Assembly: GCA_030605475.1 (NCBI GenBank)
Contig: JAUWIG010000011.1
Span: forward strand, 1 to 64,000
Direction of reading: 5' to 3'
DNA from: Planctomycetota bacterium
GTDB lineage: Bacteria; Planctomycetota; Phycisphaerae; Sedimentisphaerales; Anaerobacaceae
DNA length: 64,000 bases
Below the pieces are notes generated by a model. That model worked only from the letters and a program-made list of their open reading frames with translations. It had not been told where the DNA came from and made no database searches. Position 1 is the first letter of the stretch; every line of letters begins with the position of its first letter. Both the position numbers and the translations under genes were made by a program. Positions 17,608 through 28,885 of this stretch are shown here, piece by piece.

Positions 17608-17907
17608 ATGGCGGCAAAAATTGACCAGACGCAGGTAAAAAAGGTTGCGAAGCTGTCTCGTTTGGATTTAACCGAAACTGAAGCTGCTGAATTTACAGGC
17701 CAGCTAAGCGCAATTCTTGAGTATATGGAAAAAATGAACGAATTGGATACCACCAATGTGCAGCCGCTGGCACATTGTCTGCCGATTAGTAATGTTTTCC
17801 GCGAGGATGCCGTCAAGGAATCGCTCGGAACCGAGAAGACATTGGCCAATGCGCCGCAGCGAGATGGAGAATTCTTCAAAGTGCCGAAGATACTGGATGA
17901 GATTTAG
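17608..17907 (+). CDS. gatC: Asp-tRNA(Asn)/Glu-tRNA(Gln) amidotransferase subunit C
   Basis: The small scaffold subunit that wraps around GatA and links it to GatB. MAAKIDQTQVKKVAKLSRLDLTETEAAEF is the typical first helix pair. ILEYMEKMNELDTTNVQPLAHCLPISNVFREDAV is the conserved core (family: L..V..T...P..h.....n.lReD), and the tail ends FFKVPKIL. 99 residues, normal. It is first of the gatCAB set, 33 bases ahead of gatA. The gap contains a short AGCGGATAGCGTATAGCG repeat. Confidence 0.93.
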   Translation: MAAKIDQTQVKKVAKLSRLDLTETEAAEFTGQLSAILEYMEKMNELDTTNVQPLAHCLPISNVFREDAVKESLGTEKTLANAPQRDGEFFKVPKILDEI

Positions 17908-17940
17908 CGGATAGCGTATAGCGCTTAGCGGATAGTTTTT

Positions 17941-19419
17941 ATGCAAAGTGAATTGTTGAATATGAGCTGTAAAGAGCTGCGGGATGGTATCGCAGCGGGG
18001 CGGATTAAAAGTGCTGCGGCTACGGAGGCTGTATTCGGCGCTATAGAAAAATACGAGCCGGTAATTGGCGCTTACATCAGCACATTTGAAGGGCGGGCGT
18101 TGGCAAAAGCTAACGAAGTTGACGCTAAAATTGCGGCTGGGGAGCCGGTAGGGGAGTTGGCGGGTGTGCCGGTTGCGGTAAAAGACGTTATGTGCACCAC
18201 TTTCGGCGTTACTACCTGTGCTTCAAGAATATTGGAGAATTTTCACTCGCCTTATAATGCTACGGTGGTTGAAAAACTGTTAGCCGCTGATGCGGTAATA
18301 GTTGGCAAGACGAATATGGACGAGTTTGCGATGGGTTCGAGCACGGAAAATTCCGGGCTGAAAGAGACCGTTAACCCCTGGGATACAACGAGGGTGCCGG
18401 GTGGGAGCAGTGGGGGTTCGGCTGCGGCAGTTGCTGGGCGAATGTGTTTTGCAGCGCTTGGCTCCGATACGGGCGGGTCAATTCGCCAACCGGCAAGTTT
18501 TTGCGGAGTTGTGGGCTTAAAGCCGACTTATGGCAGGGTCTCACGGTTCGGGCTTGTCGCCTACGGTTCGAGCTTGGACCAAATCGGGCCGGTGACCCGC
18601 AGCGTAGCAGATTGCGCGTTGATGATGAATGTTATAGCCGGCCGTGACCCTGCTGACAGCACCAGTGTCGACGAGAAGAACGCTCCTGTCTGTGATTATC
18701 TTGAAAAACTCGATGAGCCGGTGGACAAACTCAAGGTAGCAATTGTGCCGCAGTTCAGCGCCGGTGCCGATGAGCCAGTGCAAAAGGCGCTTACCTGTGC
18801 TCTGGATGTATATAAAAAGCTCGGGGCTGAAATTATAGAAGTAGATATGCCTCATCTGGATTATGCCATAGCCGCTTATTATATAGTAGCTACCGCCGAG
18901 GCCTCGAGTAATCTGGCCAGGTATGACGGCGTACATTACGGCCATCGTACGGAAAACGCGGGAGATTACGTCGAGGTCTATTCCAAATCCCGGGCTGAAG
19001 GCTTCGGCAAGGAAGTTAAAAGGCGAATAATGCTCGGAACTTACGCACTATCGAGCGGCTACTACGATGCCTATTATTTGAAAGCCCTTAAGGTCAGGAA
19101 TTTGATACGCGGTGATTTTGCCGGCGCCTTTGAAAAGTGCGATTGTGTTATGATGCCGGTTTCACCCACCACCGCCTTTAAGATTGGCGAAAAGATTGAT
19201 GACCCGCTGACGATGTATCTTTCTGATATTTATACGATATCCGCCAATCTGGCCGGTGTTCCGGCTATTAGTATTCCCTGTGGGTTTGACGATAGCGAAT
19301 TGCCGATTGGTTTGCAGATACTTGCACCGGCCTTTGCAGAAGATAGGTTACTACGGATAGCAAGAATGTTTGAGTCAAATACTGACTGGCACAGAAAGAA
19401 GCCGACAATTGTTGAGTGA
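17941..19419 (+). CDS. gatA: Asp-tRNA(Asn)/Glu-tRNA(Gln) amidotransferase subunit A
   Basis: The glutaminase (amidase-signature) subunit. It frees ammonia from glutamine and passes it to GatB for amidation of Glu-tRNA(Gln) or Asp-tRNA(Asn). The Ser-cisSer-Lys triad is visible. Lys lies in GVPVAVKDVMC, the cis-Ser in VPGGSSGGSAAAVAG and the nucleophile Ser in GSDTGGSIRQPASFCG. The C-terminal segment NLAGVPAISIPCGF is also typical. 492 residues, normal. No good ribosome site precedes the ATG at 17941, and the spacer there is repeat-like, so translation probably depends on gatC. The gatCAB set suggests the cell lacks one or both of the direct Gln/Asn-tRNA synthetases. Confidence 0.95.
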   Translation: MQSELLNMSCKELRDGIAAGRIKSAAATEAVFGAIEKYEPVIGAYISTFEGRALAKANEVDAKIAAGEPVGELAGVPVAVKDVMCTTFGVTTCASRILENFHSPYNATVVEKLLAADAVIVGKTNMDEFAMGSSTENSGLKETVNPWDTTRVPGGSSGGSAAAVAGRMCFAALGSDTGGSIRQPASFCGVVGLKPTYGRVSRFGLVAYGSSLDQIGPVTRSVADCALMMNVIAGRDPADSTSVDEKNAPVCDYLEKLDEPVDKLKVAIVPQFSAGADEPVQKALTCALDVYKKLGAEIIEVDMPHLDYAIAAYYIVATAEASSNLARYDGVHYGHRTENAGDYVEVYSKSRAEGFGKEVKRRIMLGTYALSSGYYDAYYLKALKVRNLIRGDFAGAFEKCDCVMMPVSPTTAFKIGEKIDDPLTMYLSDIYTISANLAGVPAISIPCGFDDSELPIGLQILAPAFAEDRLLRIARMFESNTDWHRKKPTIVE

Positions 19420-19428
19420 GTTAAGAGA

Positions 19429-20895
19429 ATGGGTGAGTTGCGATACAGGGTTGTGGTTGGTCTGGAAATTCACGTGCAGTTGTGCACGAAGAGCAAGATG
19501 TTCTGCGGTTGTGCTTTGAGCTTCGGGGAAGAGGCCAACAGCAGGGTCTGCCCTGTCTGTCTTGGTATGCCGGGTGTTCTGCCGGTGATGAACGAGCAAG
19601 CGCTGGAGTATGCGGTTCTGGTGGCACTGGCACTTGATTGCAAAATAGCTGAGTTCACAAAGTGGGACAGAAAGAGCTATTACTATCCCGATTTGCCGAA
19701 GAATTATCAGATAAGCCAGTATGATTTACCGCTCGGAAGCGGCGGCTTCATTGAGATACCGCTCGAAGCCGGCCGAACGAAAAGAATTGGAATAATCAGG
19801 GCACATCTTGAGGAAGATGCGGGCAAAAATCTGCACACTGCCGGCAATTTTTCCCAGGTTGATTTGAACAGAGCCGGCACGCCACTGCTGGAGATTGTTA
19901 CTGAGCCGGATATGAGCAGCGCCGCCGAAGTCAGGACTCTTGCCGTGGAATTGCAGCGAATGGTCAGATACCTGGGCGTCTCCGAAGCTGATATGCAGAA
20001 AGGGCATATGCGTTTTGAGCCTAATATCAATCTGATTATTACCAAAGACGGCGTCGAATACAAAACGCCCATAGTCGAGGTAAAAAACTTAAACAGCTTC
20101 CGGGTACTGGAGAGAAGCGTGGACGTAGAGGAGCAAAGACAGCTTGACGAGTTCTTAGAGACCGGCGAAGTGATGGGAATGGGCAATAAAACCACGCGTG
20201 GGTGGGATGATATCAATCAGGTAACTGTTCTGCAGAGAGAAAAAGAAGAAGCGCCCGATTACAGATATTTTCCGGACCCCGACCTTGTTCCTGTGGAGTT
20301 TAAGTGTGAGTGGCTCGAGGATATTCGGTCGCGTTTGTGCGAGCTGCCGATAAAGAGGCAAATCCGTTTCGTTGACGAATACAAATTAAGTGATTATGAC
20401 GCAGGGGTTTTGACAGCGGAGCGCTCGACAGCGGAGTTTTTTGAGCGGGTAGTTGCCGCTGGTGGCAAGCCTAAACGAGTTTGCAATCTGCTCACGCAGG
20501 TCGGCCTAAAATTAGCAAATGAGAAAGGCTGCAGCGTGGCCGAGCTGGATATTACACCCAAGGACTTTGCCCAGGTATCAAACGATGTTGACGGTGGCAT
20601 ACTCAGTGCCAGTGGAGCGAATAAAGCGATAGAACTGAAAGCCCAAGACCCAGACAAGCCCTTCAGCGTAATTTACGAAGAAAACAATTTGATTCAGAAG
20701 AGCGATGTGGGCGAGTTAGAGCAGATAGTCGAGCAGGTAATTGTTGACAATCCCAAGGCGGTTGAAGATGTGACCAGTGGCGGTAAAAAAAGCAAAAAAG
20801 CCCAAAGTTTCCTACTTGGGCAGGTTATGCAGAAGACCAAAGGCCAGGCAAATCCAAAAGTGGTTTCCGAAATTCTCGACAGGAAACTGGGGTGA
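19429..20895 (+). CDS. gatB: Asp-tRNA(Asn)/Glu-tRNA(Gln) amidotransferase subunit B
   Basis: The tRNA-binding and kinase subunit that activates the misacylated Glu or Asp with ATP and transfers ammonia. Motifs are YRVVVGLEIHVQL, a CG.CAL.FG..aN..VCPVCLGMPG-like zinc-finger region, DRKSYYYPDLPKNYQISQ, VDLNRAGTPLLEIVTEPDM, KGHMRFEPNINL, VEVKNLNSFR and DYRYFPDPDL. The helical and YqeY-like tail closes with QSFLLGQVMQKTKGQANP. 488 residues, normal. It starts nine bases after gatA. A decayed second copy of its last ~50 codons lies 430 bases downstream. Confidence 0.95.
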   Translation: MGELRYRVVVGLEIHVQLCTKSKMFCGCALSFGEEANSRVCPVCLGMPGVLPVMNEQALEYAVLVALALDCKIAEFTKWDRKSYYYPDLPKNYQISQYDLPLGSGGFIEIPLEAGRTKRIGIIRAHLEEDAGKNLHTAGNFSQVDLNRAGTPLLEIVTEPDMSSAAEVRTLAVELQRMVRYLGVSEADMQKGHMRFEPNINLIITKDGVEYKTPIVEVKNLNSFRVLERSVDVEEQRQLDEFLETGEVMGMGNKTTRGWDDINQVTVLQREKEEAPDYRYFPDPDLVPVEFKCEWLEDIRSRLCELPIKRQIRFVDEYKLSDYDAGVLTAERSTAEFFERVVAAGGKPKRVCNLLTQVGLKLANEKGCSVAELDITPKDFAQVSNDVDGGILSASGANKAIELKAQDPDKPFSVIYEENNLIQKSDVGELEQIVEQVIVDNPKAVEDVTSGGKKSKKAQSFLLGQVMQKTKGQANPKVVSEILDRKLG

Positions 20896-20979
20896 GCGCT
20901 TCTGTAGTTTATTGCCGTAAGATGGCCTTTGTCGAAAGGTATCGGAACAAAAGCTTACATGGATAAAGGGAAAGAAAAG

Positions 20980-21324
20980 ATGAAAATAGAAAAAAGCAGC
21001 AATATTGCCAAAAGTCCGGTAGAGGCGGAGGGGGCGAAAGATGTGGAGATAAGGTGGCTGATTACCAAAGATGACGGGGCGGATAATTTCGCGATGCGGA
21101 TTTTTGAAATAAAGCCGGGTGGCCATACGCCCCTGCATGTCCATCGGCATGAACACGAGGTATTTGTGGTTGAAGGAGAAGGGGTCTTTGTGTACGAAGG
21201 GAGGGAATACGAATTTGGCAGGGATTATGTGATATTTGTGCCCGGGAACACGGAACACCAATTCAAGAATACGGGAAATTCTATTTTGAGATTTCTTTGT
21301 CTTATTTCAGCAGCGGCCGTATGA
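20980..21324 (+). CDS. Small cupin-domain protein
   Basis: A single cupin barrel. The start MKIEKSSNIAK at 20980 has AAAGGG nine bases upstream; an in-frame ATG 21 bases earlier is possible. The metal-binding motif 1 is GGHTPLHVHRHEHEVFVVEGEG (three His and a Glu at the usual spacing) and motif 2 is PGNTEHQFKNTG. Such proteins are sugar isomerase-like enzymes, dioxygenases or small-ligand binders; no substrate can be given. 114 residues. It lies between gatB and a fossil of the gatB 3' end, so it seems to have been inserted into, or duplicated along with, that region. Confidence 0.8.
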   Translation: MKIEKSSNIAKSPVEAEGAKDVEIRWLITKDDGADNFAMRIFEIKPGGHTPLHVHRHEHEVFVVEGEGVFVYEGREYEFGRDYVIFVPGNTEHQFKNTGNSILRFLCLISAAAV

Positions 21325-21326
21325 GG

Positions 21327-21485
21327 TCATAGGCAGGGAGACTGAGGCGGTTGATGATGTAGAAAGTTGTGGGCGAAAGAAGCAAAAAGGCCCAGGGCTT
21401 CCTGCTCGGCCAGGTTATGCAGAAGACCAAAGGCCAGGCAAATCCACGAGTCGTTTCCGAAATCCTCGCCAAAAAATTGGGTTGA
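21327..21485 (+). pseudogene. Fossil copy of the gatB 3' end
   Basis: This stretch aligns with the last ~50 codons of gatB. From about 21372 it reads ERSKKAQGFLLGQVMQKTKGQ, then ANPRVVSEILAKKLG and a stop, against SKKAQSFLLGQ... in gatB. Upstream the match continues (AEAVDDVESCG against PKAVEDVTSGG), but one extra base in the GGGCGAAAG stretch shifts the frame. The differences are largely synonymous, so the copy diverged while still coding and then lost the rest. The following ~280 bases (to cheD) have no recognisable gene. Confidence 0.8.
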
Positions 21486-21766
21486 CTTTTAGGATAAGAT
21501 GCCTTAAACTAAAGGGTTAGGTGTCAAAGCGCAGCAGGGCAGAAATTGAAGAAGTGTCGGTGTCAGAGCCATTGCAATTGCGAGCGCGAACTGTTGATGC
21601 GCGATGCCCTGAAGGCCGTTCCTCAGGAAATCGGCGAACAGTGGTAGTGAGGAGGGTTTTTCGCCAGCTCATACCTGCGTCGCCGCGAAAGTGTCGAGGG
21701 ATATAATGACGAGCAGCACAGCCGAGGTCCCGATTTGATGCGTGTAAATCCGATTGGGAAGGCAAA

Positions 21767-22252
21767 ATGAAAGAGATTGTCGATGTGCAGATAGGCGAAG
21801 TCCGGGTGGAGGGGAGAAAAGTGATATTGCAATCGAAGGCTATAGGTTCCTGCATCGCTGTTGTTGCCTACGATGCTTCAAAGAACATTGGGGCGATAGC
21901 TCACGTTATGCTTCCCGGCAGTGCTCCTTCCGGTAAAAATTCCAGCGAAAAGACAAAATATGCTGCTAATGCCATCGACGCTATGGTCGGCCAGATGGCC
22001 GAGCTGGGTTCAAAAAGTGACGATATCGAAGTGGCCCTGGTCGGTGGAGGGAACATACTAAATAGAGAAGATGACACGATTTGCAAAGATAATATCGAAT
22101 CAGCCCTGGAGCTGCTGGAGAAAAAACGCCTGAAAGTAAGAGCCCAAGCCGTTGGAGGAACAAACAGAAGAAGCGTTTCTCTCGACGTCGAGCATGGAGT
22201 TATATCCTACGCAGAAGGTAACGACAGCGAAAAACAGCTTTGGAGGGCGTAG
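21767..22252 (+). CDS. cheD: Chemoreceptor glutamine deamidase CheD
   Basis: CheD deamidates glutamines of methyl-accepting chemoreceptors and in many bacteria also docks with the CheC phosphatase. The catalytic Cys29 lies in AIGSCIAVVAYD and His46 in AIAHVMLPGS. Ser23 occupies the place of the third active-site residue (Thr in studied CheD). The GGGNIL and GGTNRRSVSLDVEHG stretches are also family marks. 161 residues, normal. GGGAAGG precedes the ATG. No receptor, CheA, CheB or CheR gene is in the window; instead a histidine kinase gene starts 56 bases downstream on the same strand. Confidence 0.88.
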   Translation: MKEIVDVQIGEVRVEGRKVILQSKAIGSCIAVVAYDASKNIGAIAHVMLPGSAPSGKNSSEKTKYAANAIDAMVGQMAELGSKSDDIEVALVGGGNILNREDDTICKDNIESALELLEKKRLKVRAQAVGGTNRRSVSLDVEHGVISYAEGNDSEKQLWRA

Positions 22253-22308
22253 AAGCCGCAGGTTAAATCGCTATTGTAGTTACCCTTTTAAAAGAGAGGG
22301 GTAGAAAA

Positions 22309-25022
<2,714 letters not shown>

Positions 25023-25026
<4 letters not shown>

Positions 25027-25097
25027 GCGTAAGGATTTTATTGGGTGATTACCGTAGAATTATACGCCAAGGACTGCGTTATCTGTTTGAAAAGCAA
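25023..25097 (+). pseudogene. Remnant of a lost response-regulator start
   Basis: These 75 bases align without gaps to the first 25 codons of the regulator at 27006 (57 of 75 bases identical by my count). The frame would read ISVRILLGDYRRIIRQGLR against MSVRILLADDHGIIRQGLR. The ATG has become ATA and the acidic pair DD has become GD, so it cannot be a working receiver. The remnant overlaps the end of the first kinase just as the intact regulator overlaps the end of the second. After codon 25 the similarity stops. Confidence 0.82.
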
Positions 25098-27009
25098 CCT
25101 GGCAAGTGTGCTATGCGCACAGTTTCGAAGCCGTGATTTACCCGCGAATGGGGGGAATCGTCCTTATCGAATCGCCGGCCTGGCACGTTACATCACCGTG
25201 GCCTTTATGGGCATCTGCTTTCTGGTCGCCGGCGTGGCTCAGGCAGGCCACACGAGGAAAGTTCTTGTTATCGGCTCCTACCACCCAACCGACGAGTGGA
25301 CAGGATTGGTCGTGGGCGGCATTGAATCTACTCTGAAGCAGTACAAGGATAGAATCGAACTGGACGTCGAGTATATGGATACAAGGTACTTCGGTGACGA
25401 GAGGCACTACGAGAATCTTTATGCTCTTTATAAGCACAAGGCCAGCCGTAAGCAGTACGACGTCGTCATCACCTCCGACAACAACGCACTTCTCTTTGTC
25501 CTGCGATACCGGGGCGAGCTCTATCCGAATGTGCCCGTGGTCTTCTGCGGGATTGAAAGGTTCCACGAGCCTATGCTTCAAGGTCACGACGACGTGACCG
25601 GTGTTCTCGAGGAGAGGCTTTTTGAATCGACGGTGGAAATCGCCCTTAAGCTGCACCCCTCAGTCAAGCAGATAGTCTTCCTAAGTGACGGAACATTAAT
25701 GGTGTCCGCCGAGTTGGAGGAGGCACTCGCAAGGGTCATCCAGAGGTTCAGCCGACGGGTCGAGTTCGTCAGTTCTTTTCTTTCGGAGTTCAGCACGGAG
25801 GAGCTTGTGAAGAAAGTCGAGGGGCTGGGGGATGAATCTGTAGTGGTCTTCACCTGTTCGTTCGATGACCCGGAGGGCAAGCTTTATGCCCTTGAGGACG
25901 GCGCAGCGATGCTTCGAGAGCGGTGTGCCGCCACCCCCATGTATACTGTCGGCCAGCGATGGCTTGACCTCGGTCTCGCAGTAGGGGGAAAGCTGTACAG
26001 CGGCTTTCACCAGGGTCAGACAGCCGCCGAAATGGCGATACGCATTCTCGACGGGGAGAGTGCGCGAAACATCCCGATTATCGGGGATAACACCTACGTG
26101 TACATGTTCAACTATATCCAGATGAAGCGCTTCGGAATTTCTTTTTCGGACCTGCCTGAAGGTAGCATTGTTGTTAATGAGCCGAAATCGTTTTATTACC
26201 TGTACAAGAGGCGGATATGGACAGTGTTCGCGATTATCGTGGGCCTGGCGGCAGTGGTTATGGTTCTCTCGGTCAACATTCTCCGCCGGAGGAAGGCGGA
26301 GGAAAAGCTTCTTGACTATCAGAAGCAGCTTAGGTCTCTGGCTTCGCAGTTGTCGCTCACCGAGGAGCGTGAGAGGCATCGCATCGCCACGGAGCTGCAC
26401 GACCGAATCAGCCAGTCTCTGGTCATTTCCAAGACTAATTTAGAATTGCTGCGCGAATCTACGTCTTCCGAAGGGTTTGCCAAGACGTTGGACGAAGTCT
26501 GTAACTCGCTCGATGAGACCATTCAAAACACCAGATTGTTAACATCTGACCTCAGCTCTCCCATACTGTATGAGTTGGGTTTTGAGGCGGCTGTGGCCGA
26601 GTGGCTTGCCGAACAAATCCAGGAGAAGCACGGTATTGCATCTGAATTCGAGGACGACGGGCAGCCTAAGCCACTCGATGATGATATTTGTGCACTTTTG
26701 TTCCGAATGGTGCGGGAGCTGCTTATCAACATTGTCAAACATGCACAAGCACATAAGGTAAAGGTTTCTATCCGGAAAGTTGATAGCGAGGTATGCGTCG
26801 GTGTTGAGGATGATGGAGTTGGATTCAACCCTTCAGGGATTGTGTCAATGCCGACCGAAGCAGGTGGATTTGGGCTTTTCAGTATTCGGGAGCGGTTGGA
26901 ACAGTTGGGCGGCCATCTTGAGATTAAGTCTAAACCCGGTCACGGAACCAGGGTTACAGTTATGGCACCGCTTAAAGAAGGAAAGATTAACGAGGAGGGA
27001 CAAGAATGA
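25045..27009 (+). CDS. Histidine kinase with ABC_sub_bind-like periplasmic sensor
   Basis: 654 residues from a GTG at 25045, though the real start is unsure. The first ~20 codons overlap the regulator remnant in another frame and no ribosome site is clear. The exported part begins at ITVAFMGICFLVAGVAQA (~55-72, signal-like). A periplasmic domain (~73-385) then opens KVLVIGSYHPTDEWTG and resembles the ABC_sub_bind family of substrate-binding proteins. A membrane helix (~392-413) leads straight to HisKA_3 (His452 in RIATELHDRISQSL) and HATPase_c (ELLINIVKHA, EDDGVGFN, GGFGLFSIRERLEQLGG). The kinase half is nearly the same DNA as in the preceding gene. It should sense a small solute and phosphorylate the regulator, whose ATG overlaps its stop. 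Confidence 0.85.
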   Translation: MITVELYAKDCVICLKSNLASVLCAQFRSRDLPANGGNRPYRIAGLARYITVAFMGICFLVAGVAQAGHTRKVLVIGSYHPTDEWTGLVVGGIESTLKQYKDRIELDVEYMDTRYFGDERHYENLYALYKHKASRKQYDVVITSDNNALLFVLRYRGELYPNVPVVFCGIERFHEPMLQGHDDVTGVLEERLFESTVEIALKLHPSVKQIVFLSDGTLMVSAELEEALARVIQRFSRRVEFVSSFLSEFSTEELVKKVEGLGDESVVVFTCSFDDPEGKLYALEDGAAMLRERCAATPMYTVGQRWLDLGLAVGGKLYSGFHQGQTAAEMAIRILDGESARNIPIIGDNTYVYMFNYIQMKRFGISFSDLPEGSIVVNEPKSFYYLYKRRIWTVFAIIVGLAAVVMVLSVNILRRRKAEEKLLDYQKQLRSLASQLSLTEERERHRIATELHDRISQSLVISKTNLELLRESTSSEGFAKTLDEVCNSLDETIQNTRLLTSDLSSPILYELGFEAAVAEWLAEQIQEKHGIASEFEDDGQPKPLDDDICALLFRMVRELLINIVKHAQAHKVKVSIRKVDSEVCVGVEDDGVGFNPSGIVSMPTEAGGFGLFSIRERLEQLGGHLEIKSKPGHGTRVTVMAPLKEGKINEEGQE

Positions 27010-27659
27010 GTGTGAGAATTTTATTAGCCGATGACCACGGAATTATACGCCAGGGCCTTCGTTCCCTGCTTGAGAAGCAATCTGACATGGAGGTAGTTGG
27101 TGAAGCCGAGGATGGGCGAAAAGCCTTTGAGCTTGTGCGGGAGCTCACTCCGGACGTAGCCATTATGGACATAACTATGCCAAACTTAAATGGAGTCGAT
27201 GCTACACGCCGGATTGTGGGCCAGTTTCCTAAAGTCAAGGTAATTGCTCTGTCAATACATTCCAATAGGCGGTTTGTGGCTGATATGCTCAGGGCCGGAG
27301 CGTCAGGCTACATACTGAAGGAATGTTTGTTCGATGAGCTCATCCGGGCCATACGTACCGTAGCTGTCGGCAGCATCTACCTTAGCCCACGGATAACCGG
27401 CGTGGTAGTTGACGACTACGTAGAGCGCTTGTTAACGACTGCATACTCACAGCCGACAATCCTTACAGATAGGGAGCACGAGGTGCTTCAACTCCTGGCT
27501 GAGGGCAAATCCATGAAACAGATTGCCTTAGAGCTGCATGTAAGCACCAAGACAATCGAGGCGAACCGTCGTCAAATCATGGAGAGGCTGGATATTCACA
27601 GTGTAGCCGAGCTGACCAAATATGCCGTCCGCGAAGGGCTGACCTCTCTCGAACCGTGA
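27006..27659 (+). CDS. NarL/FixJ-family response regulator
   Basis: 217 residues. The receiver domain (1-120) has the acidic pair Asp9-Asp10, phospho-acceptor Asp55 in VAIMDITMPNLNG, Ser/Thr in ALSIHS and Lys in GYILKE. The LuxR-type helix-turn-helix (~150-210) shows LTDREHEVLQLLAEGKSMKQIALELHVSTKTIEANR. Once phosphorylated it should dimerise and act on promoters. ATGA overlap with the second kinase gives translational coupling. As the other regulator copy is dead, both kinases probably converge on this one. No terminator is clear after it. Confidence 0.93.
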   Translation: MSVRILLADDHGIIRQGLRSLLEKQSDMEVVGEAEDGRKAFELVRELTPDVAIMDITMPNLNGVDATRRIVGQFPKVKVIALSIHSNRRFVADMLRAGASGYILKECLFDELIRAIRTVAVGSIYLSPRITGVVVDDYVERLLTTAYSQPTILTDREHEVLQLLAEGKSMKQIALELHVSTKTIEANRRQIMERLDIHSVAELTKYAVREGLTSLEP

Positions 27660-28167
27660 GCGTTCCGAGCCGGACGAATACCAATCCATAAGCGCTATGA
27701 AACGCCCTTATCAGTATTGATATTTCGCTTAGTTACCGACATTTCGAACTAAATCCCTATATATCTGTGCCAAAGCCTTAGAAAGCCTGTCAATATGCCC
27801 ATCTTGATTGGTGCCGGCCTTATCCTTTCGCTAATCCAGAAGTAGGTTTTGGCGGGCTTAAATTCAGGAATATCCTGCTTGTAACTTTTGATTTTATTGA
27901 TAAAAACGAACGACTAATATAGGTAATGTTATGTTTGATTTTTTTGTTGGCAGGGATGGACAGAAGGTAAAAAGTATTTGGGCTCAGCTGCTGCGAGGAA
28001 ATTACCATTCGCAAAGTAATTAGTTAGCTGGCTCGCCGAGGGTTTTTAAAGCAAATAGCAGAGATAAGCCGCTAACGATTGAGGTATTGTTTCAAGATTA
28101 GTTTGTTTACCTGGTCTTGTTAGCATTCACTGCACAGCGAGGGGAGCGCGGTTATTATGGTTTCGCG
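27660..28167. other. Intergenic region, nothing identified
   Basis: About 500 bases between the regulator gene and the convergent plsY. No supported frame, RNA or strong hairpin was seen; the sequence is A/T-richer than the flanks. Confidence 0.5.
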
Positions 28168-28830
28168 CTAATAGTCGTGGCACGTTTTTGACTTGCCTTT
28201 TAAGATTCTGCTTTCTGTTCCTGCCATTAGCCTTTTTATGTTTTCCCTATGACGCACAATTACCATTAGCGGTATTGCAGTTGCCGCGATAAGTAACGGC
28301 CATAGATTAGCAAGAGACCAGCCTGGTGTCAGGATTATCGCCAGTATCAAAAGGACAGGGAAAGCAATAGAGGCAGCGATTGAAGCCAGCGAGATATATC
28401 GCCACACTAAAGTAACCACCACCCATACCACAATCGCAAACAAGGCGCAAATTGTATAGTATGGCCAAAGGCCCATCGCCACGCCGAAACTCGTCGCGAC
28501 ACCTTTACCGCCTCTGAATTTTATGTATACGGGGAAGATATGACCCGATACTGCTGCGCAGCCGACAGCAAGCGCAAGGAAAAGTTCTGTAGTGCGCGGC
28601 GGAGAGGATAAAGCAAAGGTGGCTGCTAACGTCGGCACCAGACCCTTTGTGACATCCAGAGCGAAGCAAAAGGTCGCCCATTTTCTACCGAGTGCCCGCG
28701 ACAGATTCGTTGCCCCGATATTGCCTGAGCCGATACTGCGCAGGTTTTTACCGTGTGCTCCGGCAATGATTAACCCAAAAGGTATTGAGCCGAGCAAATA
28801 TGCACCAATAATCAAAACCGCAAATATCAT
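28168..28830 (-). CDS. plsY: Acyl-phosphate:glycerol-3-phosphate acyltransferase PlsY
   Basis: An inner-membrane enzyme that starts phospholipid synthesis by moving the acyl group from acyl-phosphate to glycerol-3-phosphate. The three family loops are present. They are LGSIPFGLIIA with GKNLRSIGSGNIGATNLSRALG, GHIFPVYIKFRGGKGVATSFG (GGKGVAT), and the last HRENIKRLMAGTE. There are about five hydrophobic helices. 220 residues, slightly longer than usual. It comes last in the envelope cluster running right to left, 55 bases after the GT4 gene; the gap holds a TTCGTGCTTCCCC repeat-like stretch. Confidence 0.95.
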   Translation of the reverse strand: MIFAVLIIGAYLLGSIPFGLIIAGAHGKNLRSIGSGNIGATNLSRALGRKWATFCFALDVTKGLVPTLAATFALSSPPRTTELFLALAVGCAAVSGHIFPVYIKFRGGKGVATSFGVAMGLWPYYTICALFAIVVWVVVTLVWRYISLASIAASIAFPVLLILAIILTPGWSLANLWPLLIAATAIPLMVIVRHRENIKRLMAGTESRILKGKSKTCHDY

Positions 28831-28885
28831 TTCTTTCGTGCTTCCCCTCGCTCACGTTCGGGGCTCTGCTTGCTCGCTTCACGAT

